Positions 26,380 through 34,628 are shown, counted from the first letter of the stretch. The stretch is 51,594 bases of DNA from an uncultured Paracoccaceae bacterium (GCA_913041145.1 CAJWHE010000013.1:1-51594), one strand, 5' to 3'. Numbers and translations: made by a program. The notes: a model not told the origin generated them from the letters alone.

Positions 26380-27120
26380 ATGAGGCTTAAAGATAAAGTT
26401 GCAATTGTTACGGGTGGTGGTTCTGGATTTGGAATTGGGATCTGTGAAAAATTTTCTCAGGAAGGTGCTAGAGTTATAGTTGCTGATATTAACCTGAGTT
26501 CAGCAAAAGAGATTGCCAACGCTATAAATGGTACCGCTATTGAGGTGGATGTTTCAGATTCGAAAAGTATGAAAAGTTTTTCTGAAAAAGTTTTCTCTGA
26601 ATTTGGTAAAATTGATATTCTGGTAAATAACGCAGGAGTTACCCACTTACCAGCACCTTTGGAGTCTGTAAGTGAGGAAGAATTTGATAGAGTTTTAAAT
26701 GTTAACGTACGCTCAATTTACTTAGCAGCTAGAAATTTTGTACCACATATGAAATCGAATAAGTCTGGAGTGATATTAAATATGGCCTCAACGGCTGGGG
26801 TGTCGCCGCGACCGAATTTAAATTGGTATAACGCCTCTAAAGGCTGGGTAATAACGGCAACTAAAACAATGGCTGTGGAGTTAGCTCCGCACGGTGTTAG
26901 AGTTAATGCTCTAAACCCAGTGGCTGGAGAAACGCCATTACTCAAAGCTTTTATGGGTGAAGATACTCCTGAAATTCGTAAAAAATTCCTATCTACTATC
27001 CCTATTGGAAGATTTTCAACTCCTGAAGATTTGGGTAATGCCGCTTGTTATTTGTGCTCAGACGAAGCCAGTATGATAACAGGTATCGCTATGGAAGTTG
27101 ATGGCGGTCGTTGCATCTAA
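26380..27120 (+). CDS. SDR-family oxidoreductase (FabG-like)
   Basis: A 246-residue classical SDR. Cofactor motif TGGGSGFG at residues 11-18, NNAG at 83-86, catalytic S137, Y150 and K154, then NALNPVAGETPLL in the place of the PG motif, and a GGRCI end. D36 after the second strand (VIVADIN) suggests NAD preference. It is the fourth gene of the aroQ-SAF-M20D row (41 bp behind the amidohydrolase), so it probably oxidises or reduces a metabolite in that unknown pathway. Confidence 0.88.
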   Translation: MRLKDKVAIVTGGGSGFGIGICEKFSQEGARVIVADINLSSAKEIANAINGTAIEVDVSDSKSMKSFSEKVFSEFGKIDILVNNAGVTHLPAPLESVSEEEFDRVLNVNVRSIYLAARNFVPHMKSNKSGVILNMASTAGVSPRPNLNWYNASKGWVITATKTMAVELAPHGVRVNALNPVAGETPLLKAFMGEDTPEIRKKFLSTIPIGRFSTPEDLGNAACYLCSDEASMITGIAMEVDGGRCI

Positions 27121-27219
27121 TGTAATTATTTTTTTAGTAAGCGCAGGTGTTTACTAGGGTATGCCTTTATTCCTAAAGGTGTAGAAACATTTGATAATTA
27201 TGCAATTACTGAGATTGAA

Positions 27220-27228
27220 TGTTATAAT
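27220..27228 (+). promoter_or_regulatory. Extended -10 promoter element before the NMO-like gene
   Basis: TGTTATAAT matches the extended -10 form TGn-TATAAT exactly. It lies 79 bp before the ATG of the nitronate-monooxygenase-like gene, in the 186-bp gap that separates it from the preceding SDR. No good -35 is visible, which the extended element makes less necessary. A second TATAAT at 27259-27264 is an alternative start. A small hairpin (CCTTTA/TAAAGG) lies at 27164-27179. Confidence 0.4.
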
Positions 27229-27306
27229 ATCGTGTGGATAAGAAACTTGTGCTTACTTTATAATATGATATCTGTTGGGACTGTTTATTTTATCTGAGGT
27301 TATGTA

Positions 27307-28281
27307 ATGAAAACGCGAATAACTGAACTTTTCAAAATTGATTACCCTATTATTCAAGGTGGGATGCATTTTGTGGGATTTGCAGAATTAGCTGCGGCAG
27401 TATCAAATGCTGGTGGATTAGGCATTTTAACTGCACTAACTCAAAAATCTCCAGAAGACCTCTCTAATGAAATCTCTAGATGTAAAGATCTGACAGATAA
27501 ACCTATCGGAGTAAACTTAACCTTTTTGCCTGCTGTTTTTTCTCCCGATTATCCTAGCTATATTAAGGCTATAATTGATGGCGGAGTTCAAATTGTTGAA
27601 ACTGCTGGGAGAAATCCACAAGAGCATTTACCTGCTCTAAAAGATGCTGGAATTAAAGTTATCCACAAATGTACATCTGTTCGACATGCATTAAAGGCGG
27701 AGGCAATTGGCTGTGATGCGGTGTCTGTTGATGGATTTGAGTGCGCGGGTCACCCAGGTGAGGATGATATACCAAATTTTATTTTATTACCTTTAGCGGC
27801 AGAAAAACTTAGTATACCGTTTGTCGCCTCTGGCGGAATGGCAGATGGACGAAGCTTAGTCAGCGCCCTTTCCTTAGGAGCAGATGGCATTAACATGGGA
27901 ACCCGGTTTATGGTAACTAAAGAGGCTCCAATACATGAAAATGTAAAGAAAGCTATTATTGATGCTACTGAATTAGATACTAGATTAGTGATGCGCCCTT
28001 TAAGAAATACTGAAAGGGTTCTAATTAATCCATCTGTTCAAAAGGTTTTAGAGTTAGAGAATGAACTTGGAAGTGATCTTAAATTTGAGGATATCGCCGA
28101 AGAAGTTGTGGGAGTGTATCCCAAGGTTATGCTCGATGGCGAGGTAGACGCTGGAGCTTGGTCGTGCGGCATGGTAGCGGGGCTAATAAATGATACTCCA
28201 AGTTGTGATGAGCTTATTAAGAGCATTATTAGTGATGCTAATGAGATTATTTCGGGACGCCTGGCTAGGATGGTTAATTAA
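27307..28281 (+). CDS. Nitronate monooxygenase-family FMN enzyme
   Basis: A 324-residue TIM-barrel flavoprotein. The FMN-binding blocks are clear: IIQGGMHFVGFAELAAAVSNAG at the start (FMN phosphate and ring), GVNLTFLP, DAVSVDGFECAGHPGED in the middle with the family histidine H in AGHPG, and ASGGMADGRSLVSALSLGADG plus GTRFM. Members oxidise alkyl nitronates or are related enoyl reductases. A GAGG site precedes the ATG. It lies 186 bp after the SDR with its own likely promoter, and ends 9 bp before a convergent VOC gene. Confidence 0.88.
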   Translation: MKTRITELFKIDYPIIQGGMHFVGFAELAAAVSNAGGLGILTALTQKSPEDLSNEISRCKDLTDKPIGVNLTFLPAVFSPDYPSYIKAIIDGGVQIVETAGRNPQEHLPALKDAGIKVIHKCTSVRHALKAEAIGCDAVSVDGFECAGHPGEDDIPNFILLPLAAEKLSIPFVASGGMADGRSLVSALSLGADGINMGTRFMVTKEAPIHENVKKAIIDATELDTRLVMRPLRNTERVLINPSVQKVLELENELGSDLKFEDIAEEVVGVYPKVMLDGEVDAGAWSCGMVAGLINDTPSCDELIKSIISDANEIISGRLARMVN

Positions 28282-28290
28282 TAGATATTA

Positions 28291-28704
28291 TTAGGACTTT
28301 TCTACTTCGTGAACTTCTATAACATTACCATCAGGGTCGTAGAAGAACACTTGATGCCAACCATTCACAGCGGCATTGCCCCAATCTGAATACTTTATGC
28401 CTTTACGGTCAAGATGGGCCTTGAACTCTACAATATCATCAGTTCGGTAGGCTATATGGCCACGTTCTACAGGGTTGACGAATTGTTCAGTGTTAAATCC
28501 TGCCAGTTGGTCTTTCTGAGCTATATGAGTTTGTATTGTTCCATCAGTAATAAAAGCAACATCACCTTTGTAGCCTTTATTTTTCTCTAAGGTTGGCAGG
28601 TCGGCTGTCTTATCTTCACTAAGTTGAAGAACGTCTTTGTAGAATGCATCCATTCTTTCAATATTCTCAGTGCAAAGATTAATATGATGGAGTTTAAGTT
28701 TCAT
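28291..28704 (-). CDS. VOC-family (glyoxalase/dioxygenase superfamily) protein
   Basis: A 137-residue vicinal-oxygen-chelate protein, with two beta-alpha-beta-beta-beta units: LKLHHINLCTENIERMDAFY at the start and RGHIAYRTDDIVEFKAHL in the second half. Likely metal ligands are a histidine in HHINL, the histidine of GHIAYR and the glutamate of VIEVHE near the end. Start is ATG 28704, with AGGA just upstream; a GTG four codons earlier would overlap that site. Function may be glyoxalase-like, lyase or resistance; it cannot be specified. Convergent with the NMO-like gene. Confidence 0.83.
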   Translation of the reverse strand: MKLKLHHINLCTENIERMDAFYKDVLQLSEDKTADLPTLEKNKGYKGDVAFITDGTIQTHIAQKDQLAGFNTEQFVNPVERGHIAYRTDDIVEFKAHLDRKGIKYSDWGNAAVNGWHQVFFYDPDGNVIEVHEVEKS

Positions 28705-28902
28705 TATATTCCTCACTAAATTTTTTTATAAAAACAAATACTAATCTTTTAAAATTATCATATTAAAGTTCAGATAATGGCTTTTTCTAGTGTCATTGTT
28801 GCTACAGAACGTAACCTTTTCAAGGTAATTTTAATTTTTGGATTAGTTTGTTAATCAATACTGTGTTAATTTTCTTTATCAATTGTGTAAAGGAATTATA
28901 AA

Positions 28903-29316
28903 ATGGTAGCTGAGTTTAATGGAGTACCTTATTTAATATTATACATAGTAATGATTGCTGGTTTTCTAATGTATACCTACCAGACGCTATTTACCACTGT
29001 CGATTGGTTAGCAAAATACGGTATTCATGAATCTGCTGTATTACCTACTAGAGTTTTGGGCTCATTCGTAGCTGCTATATCTTTGCTTGGTATATACTTC
29101 TTATTTGTAGGCTTGGGTGGAGCATGGATTTTCCTTGTCTATATATTTGTTCAGGCATGTATTTTGGTGGTAGCAGGCTATATCACTGTCACTAGCTCAA
29201 ATGCAGCTACTTTGGATGGTGTTAAATATACTGCTGAGGGTTACATAGCGCCTTTATGTTTCGCTATTGTGTCTGCAATCTTGATCTACGGCCTTAGTGA
29301 TAAAATCTATACTTAA
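28903..29316 (+). CDS. Conserved-looking small membrane protein of unknown function
   Basis: A 137-residue protein with four hydrophobic helices and short polar loops, one of them (TVDWLAKYGIHESAVLPTRVLG) well structured. A clear AAGGAA ribosome site precedes the ATG, and codon use looks like that of real genes here. I do not recognise a family. It stands alone between two minus-strand genes, with a 198-bp AT-rich spacer upstream that probably holds its promoter. Confidence 0.65.
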   Translation: MVAEFNGVPYLILYIVMIAGFLMYTYQTLFTTVDWLAKYGIHESAVLPTRVLGSFVAAISLLGIYFLFVGLGGAWIFLVYIFVQACILVVAGYITVTSSNAATLDGVKYTAEGYIAPLCFAIVSAILIYGLSDKIYT

Positions 29317-29406
29317 TTACAGGGTTAAAGTAAAAGTTAACTGGTGCGTAGTTGTCTATTAAACACGTGCGGGTTAACTTAAAAGCCTCTCGAGACCTCC
29401 TCGGAG

Positions 29407-30087
29407 TTAAAAGCGTTCAATCCACGGCCTAAGCTCTATTTCCCATGCCCAAGTGCTTCGGTGCTGTCGATGAAGTTCCATATAAGTTTTAGCTATTTGA
29501 TCGGGATCAAGCAGATTATCATCTAAAGCCTGTCTTGTGTTGGATTTTATTCCACCATCGATTACAAAATGTCCGACATGAATATTTTTTGGATGAAGTT
29601 CTCGAGCTAGAGATTGGGCCAAGCCTCTAAGGCCAAACTTGCCCATTGCAAATACAGATGAGTTTGGAAATCCTTTAACTCCTGCAGATGCGCCTGTAAA
29701 AAAAATACTTCCACTCCCCCTTTTAAGCATCCGTTTAGCAGCTTGTTGTGCAACTAGGAAAGCTCCAAAACAAGTAATTTTTAATGCCTCAAGAGTTTTC
29801 TGGGCATCCAGGTCTTCAATTGGTCCTCGCACTCTGGCCGAGGGATTGTAAACAACTAAGTCGGGCGTGCCTAAGGTTTTATCAAGGTTTTCAAATAAAT
29901 TAGACACTTCTTTAATTTCACTTGTGTCACAACTATGTAGAGTTGCATCTATATCTTTTGCTAAACCTTCTAGCTTTTCGATATTCCTTGCTGCTAGTGC
30001 AACAGACATATTATTTCCCGCGCACAACTTTGCTAGGGACGAACTAAGGCCATGTCCAGCACCTACGATTAAAACAGATTTTTTCAT
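29407..30087 (-). CDS. Atypical SDR with Phe in place of the catalytic Tyr
   Basis: A 226-residue short-chain dehydrogenase-like protein. The start VLIVGAGHGLSSSLA gives the cofactor site, and S134 (GASAGVKG) and K150 are in place. The tyrosine of YxxxK is F146 (VFAMGK), and the NNAG motif is replaced by NPSA. Close relatives in alphaproteobacteria share the FAMGK form, so this is a family trait, not a recent loss. It may bind a nucleotide without normal SDR chemistry. Start is ATG 30087, with AAGGAAC nine bases before; an upstream start would add 25 residues with no ribosome site. Divergent from the lytic-transglycosylase-like gene. Confidence 0.8.
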   Translation of the reverse strand: MKKSVLIVGAGHGLSSSLAKLCAGNNMSVALAARNIEKLEGLAKDIDATLHSCDTSEIKEVSNLFENLDKTLGTPDLVVYNPSARVRGPIEDLDAQKTLEALKITCFGAFLVAQQAAKRMLKRGSGSIFFTGASAGVKGFPNSSVFAMGKFGLRGLAQSLARELHPKNIHVGHFVIDGGIKSNTRQALDDNLLDPDQIAKTYMELHRQHRSTWAWEIELRPWIERF

Positions 30088-30243
30088 TATTGTTCCTTTG
30101 TGGCTATTCGTTAAAGTTAAATTAGTACAATTTACTAAAAATGAAAGAAACGATGTAATCAAAGTTAGTATTCTTTGTAAATTAGGATATAATTGAATTA
30201 TAAATTTTGAACTCTATTTATCATAATTACAGTTGTTAATCTT

Positions 30244-30273
30244 TTGACAGACGGTAAAATAAAAAGGTAGTAC
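30244..30273 (+). promoter_or_regulatory. Possible sigma-70 promoter for the SLT-domain gene
   Basis: A perfect TTGACA at 30244-30249 is followed after 18 bases by TAGTAC (30268-30273), a weak -10. The predicted start of transcription would be about 30 bases before the ATG at 30309. The remainder of the 221-bp divergent spacer has no other structure I can support. Confidence 0.35.
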
Positions 30274-30308
30274 TTATAGTAATTTTTTTTAGAAGGTAAG
30301 TAAGTTAA

Positions 30309-30905
30309 ATGTTTAACAGGTTGATATTAGCTTTTCTTATTACTTGTTTTTTAGGTGTCTCAGCTCACGGCATGTCTCGGTTTTCTAGATTGCCAGATGG
30401 TAAGAGCAATATCTGTTCACTATTAAAGCTACATCGTGGTTGGATAAGGCCATTAAAAAAAGTTGAAAAAAAATGGGGTATTCCAGCCCATGTGCAACTT
30501 GCTACTATATGGAAAGAGAGTAGTTTTACTCGAAATGCTAAAACCTCTAGAACTAAACTTTTTGGTGTTATCCCATGGCACCGCAGATCTACTGCTCAGG
30601 GATATGCTCAGGCTTTAGACGGTACGTGGAATGAGTACAAAAAGGCGAATGGTAAAAGGTTTGCAAGCAGAAATAACTTTGCACATTCGGTAGACTTTAT
30701 TGGTTGGTATATGAATAAAGCCAGTAAATCTTTGAATATATCAAAAAAGGATGCTTATAGACAGTACTTAGCTTATCATGAAGGGGTATCAGGTTATAAG
30801 AGGGGTAGTTATAACTCGAAGGGTTGGTTGGTTAATACAGCAAAGGCTGTTCAGGTACGTGCAAGCCTTTATGAAGGACAATTAAAGAAATGTCGTTATT
30901 TTTAA
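30309..30905 (+). CDS. Secreted lytic-transglycosylase-like (SLT-domain) protein
   Basis: A 198-residue exported protein. An N-terminal hydrophobic segment (residues 3-19) is a signal peptide; a cysteine at 13 lies in LITC, which is not a good lipobox. The SLT-type motif is ATIWKESSFTRNA with the likely catalytic E70, followed by the GYAQALDGTWNEYK block and the AYHEG motif near 160. Such proteins cleave peptidoglycan. It is a short one-domain type common in alphaproteobacteria. pcaB follows 61 bp later but is probably not functionally linked. Confidence 0.82.
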   Translation: MFNRLILAFLITCFLGVSAHGMSRFSRLPDGKSNICSLLKLHRGWIRPLKKVEKKWGIPAHVQLATIWKESSFTRNAKTSRTKLFGVIPWHRRSTAQGYAQALDGTWNEYKKANGKRFASRNNFAHSVDFIGWYMNKASKSLNISKKDAYRQYLAYHEGVSGYKRGSYNSKGWLVNTAKAVQVRASLYEGQLKKCRYF

Positions 30906-30966
30906 CTACATAAAAAACTAAATATTTTTTAACTTGTTGCAATTAACAGCAAAACGGAAAAGTGCA

Positions 30967-32034
30967 ATGAATCCTTATTTAACAAAAAATAAATTTATAA
31001 AAGGCTTTTTCTTAGATCAAGCAGTTACAAATTTATTTTCCACAGAGATGACACTGGAGTATTACAAAAAATATGAGCTAGCTTTGACTGAGATTGCAGA
31101 GAGGTTATCTTTAATTGATGCAAATTTAGCATTAGAAACCTGTGACGCAATAAAGACATTTCAACCTGATTTACAAAAAATTGAAGATTCCTTATTGGTA
31201 GATGGGCTCGCAATCCCTGAGTTTGTTAGACAGCTTAAGAGGCATGCTGGAGATAGGTTAAAGGATTGTATCCATTTAGGAGCTACTAGCCAAGATATTA
31301 TGGATACAGCCTTGGTGCTGGCTATTAAAGACGCAAACAATATTATTGAGGGTAGGTTGAACAGTTTGTGTTGTGTCTTAGACTCAGTAATAACTAGTTT
31401 TGGTGAAAATGTAATCGATGGACGAACTAGAATGCAGAAAGCATTGTTGATCCAGGCTAAAGATCGAATAATAACTTGGAAAATGCCGCTAATTGGTTAT
31501 TTGAATCGTTTAGTAGAAATTCGTTTAAATCTAGAGGTTGCTCAGGTTGGCGGTCCGGTTGGTACAAGGCAGTTTCCTCCTAACTTAGGAGAAAAGTTTG
31601 CAAGTGAGGTAGCCAATTCTTTAGGTTTAAGTGGTACTCAAAAGGCATGGCATACAATGAGGTCTAACTTAGCAGAATATGCTAACTTTTTAGCTTTGAT
31701 AACCGGATCTTTGGGTAAAATAGGTTTAGATTTAAGCTTGATGTCTCAACAGGGCGTGGACGAGGTCACTTTTATGTTTGGTGGGTCCAGCTCTGCGATG
31801 GCCCATAAGAAGAACCCTGTATTGCCCGAGGTTCTAACCAGCTTAGCAGATTTTAATGCAGTTCAACTACCTGGAATGCATTTAGCTATGCTTCATGAAC
31901 AAGAGCGCTCTGGACGAGCGTGGACCTTAGAGTGGATGATCCTTCCAGGTATGATTAATACTACAGCAAGGGCACTCTCGATTGCTTTAACAACCTTGGG
32001 CGGTATTTCTCATTTAGGAAAAGAAAGGCCATAG
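30967..32034 (+). CDS. pcaB: 3-carboxy-cis,cis-muconate cycloisomerase
   Basis: A 355-residue member of the fumarase/aspartase superfamily. The helix block with HLGATSQDIMDTALVL and the family signature FGGSSSAMAHKKNPVLPEV are clear; the latter holds the flexible catalytic-serine loop. The length (about 350) is that of alphaproteobacterial PcaB, shorter than the 450-residue pseudomonad form. It closes 3-carboxymuconate, the product of protocatechuate dioxygenase, to 4-carboxymuconolactone. Start is set at ATG 30967. The gene is convergent with the pcaC-H-G-BKACE operon, 27 bp away, rather than inside it as in the common pcaDCHGB order. Confidence 0.9.
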   Translation: MNPYLTKNKFIKGFFLDQAVTNLFSTEMTLEYYKKYELALTEIAERLSLIDANLALETCDAIKTFQPDLQKIEDSLLVDGLAIPEFVRQLKRHAGDRLKDCIHLGATSQDIMDTALVLAIKDANNIIEGRLNSLCCVLDSVITSFGENVIDGRTRMQKALLIQAKDRIITWKMPLIGYLNRLVEIRLNLEVAQVGGPVGTRQFPPNLGEKFASEVANSLGLSGTQKAWHTMRSNLAEYANFLALITGSLGKIGLDLSLMSQQGVDEVTFMFGGSSSAMAHKKNPVLPEVLTSLADFNAVQLPGMHLAMLHEQERSGRAWTLEWMILPGMINTTARALSIALTTLGGISHLGKERP

Positions 32035-32061
32035 GCACTCTACTTAAAATGATAGTCACAT

Positions 32062-32886
32062 TTACCTAAGGCCTAGTATCTCTCTTGCTTCACTACATGT
32101 AGCAGGGCGCCTATCATACTTGGAACATAATTCGACAGCCCTTCCTACCAAGGCAGCATTTGAAGGTGCTAAGGTGTCTTTATCTAATCTAACATTGTCT
32201 TCGAAACCTGTTCTGGTGTGTCCACCATTTGCGATGCACCACTCGTTAATAGTAAGTTGATGTTTTCCAATTCCTGCCGCACACCATTCCGCGTCTGGAA
32301 GTAGACGGTTTACTGTTTTAATATAGTAGTCAAATACATCTTTATCCACAGGCATTGCATTTTGTACTCCCATTACAAATTGAATATATAGCTTACCTGG
32401 AATTCTCCCATCTTTATTCATTATTGCAGCCTGATGAATGTGGCTAAGATCAAAGGCCTCTATCTCTGGTTTTACATCATGCGTTATCATTTCCCTAGCT
32501 AGCCAATCGACTAAATCTGGAGCATTTTGATAAACCCGGTTTGGAAAATTATTAGAACCAACTGTCAAAGACGCCATATCGGGTCTTAGGCTTAACATGC
32601 CACCCCGTTCTTTTTCTGCACCAGAACGCCCCCCAGTTGAAAACTGGACAATCAAACCATCGCAGTGTTTTTCCAGGCCCGCTTTTAGCAACGCAAACTT
32701 GTCTGGACTGGATGATGGGCTACCATCATCATTTCGAACATGACAGTGAGCTATCGCAGCACCCGCCTCAAAAGCTTCATGCGTACTTTCAATTTGTTCA
32801 TTTATCGATATTGGGACCGAAGGATTATGCTCTTTTGTAGTTACAGAGCCAGTTATAGCTACACAGATTATACATGGATTACTCAT
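32062..32886 (-). CDS. Beta-keto acid cleavage enzyme (BKACE, DUF849)
   Basis: A 274-residue BKACE, historically annotated 3-keto-5-aminohexanoate cleavage protein. Zinc ligands fit AHCHVRNDDG (two histidines), and the later EAFDLSH and GGHTRTGFEDNVRLDK blocks are family hallmarks. These enzymes react a beta-keto acid with acetyl-CoA to give acetoacetate and a new acyl-CoA. It is the fourth gene of pcaC-pcaH-pcaG-BKACE, starting 8 bp after pcaG ends. The obvious substrate is 3-oxoadipate, which would give succinyl-CoA plus acetoacetate and bypass the CoA-transferase and thiolase. That assignment is inference from position. Confidence 0.9.
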   Translation of the reverse strand: MSNPCIICVAITGSVTTKEHNPSVPISINEQIESTHEAFEAGAAIAHCHVRNDDGSPSSSPDKFALLKAGLEKHCDGLIVQFSTGGRSGAEKERGGMLSLRPDMASLTVGSNNFPNRVYQNAPDLVDWLAREMITHDVKPEIEAFDLSHIHQAAIMNKDGRIPGKLYIQFVMGVQNAMPVDKDVFDYYIKTVNRLLPDAEWCAAGIGKHQLTINEWCIANGGHTRTGFEDNVRLDKDTLAPSNAALVGRAVELCSKYDRRPATCSEAREILGLR

Positions 32887-32894
32887 TTTAACCT

Positions 32895-33512
32895 CTAAAT
32901 ATCAAAAAAAATTGTTTCTTGTGAACCTTGTAGATGTATATCAAATTTATATAACCCTTTTCTCTCCTTCAATGCTAGCAACGTTTGAGTTCGTTCGGAT
33001 TCTACTATCCGGGTAAGGATTGGATCAGAGGAATTATCTTTTACTTCATCCGAAAAATAAACTCTGGTATGAAGGCCCACATTTATTCCACGAGCTACAA
33101 TCCAAACAGTTATATGAGGAGCTTGCAAAATACCTTCTGCATTAGGAACACGGCCGGGTTTGACTGTTTCGAAGTTATATAAACCAGTTTTTAAATTCAC
33201 AGCGCATCTTCCCCACCCAGAAAAATTTGGATCCGCTTGCCCTCTAATTTCTTTAGGTGAATTGTAAAGTCCCGCACTATCAGCTTGCCAGATTTCTATC
33301 ATAGCGTCCTTAAGAGATTCTCCATTGCCATCAAAGATAGTCCCTTTAAGTGTTATCTCTTCACCTTTTATGGGGCCAAACTTCATTAATGACCCTAGGT
33401 CACTATTATAGAGGTCTTTAATACCAGTAAAATTCGGAGTGCATCCAATGTGCACATAAGGGCCCGCTGTTTGGGAAGGACTCTCTTTAAAATTATCTCT
33501 TATGTGTACCAT
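32895..33512 (-). CDS. pcaG: Protocatechuate 3,4-dioxygenase, alpha subunit
   Basis: A 205-residue intradiol dioxygenase subunit. The opening SPSQTAGPYVHIGCTP is the alpha-subunit hallmark, and the core IEIWQADSAGLYN, DPNFSGWGRC and QAPHITVWI follows. As in other alpha subunits, the full iron-ligand set is not kept; iron sits in the beta subunit. With PcaH it opens the ring of protocatechuate to 3-carboxy-cis,cis-muconate. Start is ATG 33512, one base after the pcaH stop codon; a longer frame back to 33575 lies within pcaH and is not used. Confidence 0.93.
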   Translation of the reverse strand: MVHIRDNFKESPSQTAGPYVHIGCTPNFTGIKDLYNSDLGSLMKFGPIKGEEITLKGTIFDGNGESLKDAMIEIWQADSAGLYNSPKEIRGQADPNFSGWGRCAVNLKTGLYNFETVKPGRVPNAEGILQAPHITVWIVARGINVGLHTRVYFSDEVKDNSSDPILTRIVESERTQTLLALKERKGLYKFDIHLQGSQETIFFDI

Positions 33513-33513
33513 A

Positions 33514-34251
33514 TTACGAACCTTCAGGTTTATTTTCAAAAAATATTTGTTGATTGCCTCGTATAACGATATCAAACTTATATGCTAAGCTATCCATTGG
33601 AACAGTTTTTGTCATATCTAAAAAACCTGTTAGTCGCTCTACTGCTCTCGTTGATTTTAATGTAGAGACGATTGGACATTTTTGTATTAATGGATCACCT
33701 TCGAAGTACATTTGTGTTATAAGGCGTTGAGTAAATGCATCTCCAAAAATAGAGAAATGAATATGCGCAGGCCTCCAGTCGTTAGGACCATTTGGCCATG
33801 GGTAGGGTCCAGGCATTATTGTGGAAAACTCGTAATTACCATTTTCATCGGTTAATGTCCGACCACAACCACTAAAGTTAGGATCAAGAGCAGCTAAGTA
33901 AGTTTCATTCATATGCCTATACCTTCCTCCTGAATTAGCTTGCCATATTTCGATAAGCGAATTTGGTATAGGGCGTTTATATTCATCAATAAGGCGCCCA
34001 AAGACAATAATTCGTGGACCGATTGCTGATTGTCCTTGTTTAGCGCTGTTATGTATTAGGTTATTATCGAGCTTACCTATCAAGTCATGTCCAAAGACTG
34101 GACCAGTTTCCTCACTTTGCGTTGCCGGGAAGGAAAGAAGCTTTGATTGTGGCGATCTGTAAATACTAGATTTATACGAAGGGCTTAACGCTTTTGGGTG
34201 CCATGCTCTGTCTCTCTTCAAGTAACTATCTATTTTACTTTGGACTTTCAT
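33514..34251 (-). CDS. pcaH: Protocatechuate 3,4-dioxygenase, beta subunit
   Basis: A 245-residue catalytic subunit. The iron site is visible: a tyrosine in GGRYRHMN, a second in the GPYPWPNGPNDW segment, and both histidines in WRPAHIHFS. The N-terminal part with WHPKALSPSYKSSIYRSP is typical of beta subunits. The holoenzyme is an Fe(III) intradiol dioxygenase acting in the cytoplasm on protocatechuate. Its start overlaps the pcaC stop by four bases (ATGA), showing translational coupling, and pcaG starts one base after its stop. Confidence 0.94.
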   Translation of the reverse strand: MKVQSKIDSYLKRDRAWHPKALSPSYKSSIYRSPQSKLLSFPATQSEETGPVFGHDLIGKLDNNLIHNSAKQGQSAIGPRIIVFGRLIDEYKRPIPNSLIEIWQANSGGRYRHMNETYLAALDPNFSGCGRTLTDENGNYEFSTIMPGPYPWPNGPNDWRPAHIHFSIFGDAFTQRLITQMYFEGDPLIQKCPIVSTLKSTRAVERLTGFLDMTKTVPMDSLAYKFDIVIRGNQQIFFENKPEGS

Positions 34252-34628
34252 TCCATATTGTCCATATCTTCAAAAACTTTTTTCGCAATCTTAAAGGCAT
34301 GGTTTGCTTTGGGTACTCCTGCGTAAATAGCTACATGCATGAAAGCCTCTCGGATGTCATCCTTAGAAGCTCCAGTATTTGCAGTTGCTCTTACATGCAT
34401 TGGTATTTCATCGAAATTTCCAGTCGCAGCTAGGAGTGCTAGTGTTATCATAGATCTCTCTCTAAGGCTAATTGCTTCATTTTTCCAAACAGTTCCCCAA
34501 GCGCTCTCTGTAATTAAATTTTGGAATGGTTCATCAAAGCTTGTTGTTTGCTCCAATGCTTTATCTACGTGTTTGTCACCTAGTACCTTCCGGCGGGTTA
34601 ATATTCCATTATTGAGTTTATCTGGCAT
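34248..34628 (-). CDS. pcaC: 4-carboxymuconolactone decarboxylase
   Basis: A 126-residue member of the CMD/AhpD fold. The conserved blocks are WGTVWKNEAISLRERSMITLALLAA and the ending region EAFMHVAIYAGVPKANHAF, with the catalytic histidine in MHVAIYAG. It decarboxylates 4-carboxymuconolactone to 3-oxoadipate enol-lactone. It is a single-domain PcaC, not fused to the enol-lactonase PcaD, and no pcaD is in the window. Start is ATG 34628 with AGGAGG five bases upstream; the GTG two codons earlier would sit on that site. First gene of the pca operon. Confidence 0.93.
   Translation of the reverse strand: MPDKLNNGILTRRKVLGDKHVDKALEQTTSFDEPFQNLITESAWGTVWKNEAISLRERSMITLALLAATGNFDEIPMHVRATANTGASKDDIREAFMHVAIYAGVPKANHAFKIAKKVFEDMDNME

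Noticed and set aside
27164-27179. CCTTTA-TTCC-TAAAGG hairpin after the SDR gene
   Set aside because: Six base pairs without a T run; too weak to call a terminator or riboswitch.
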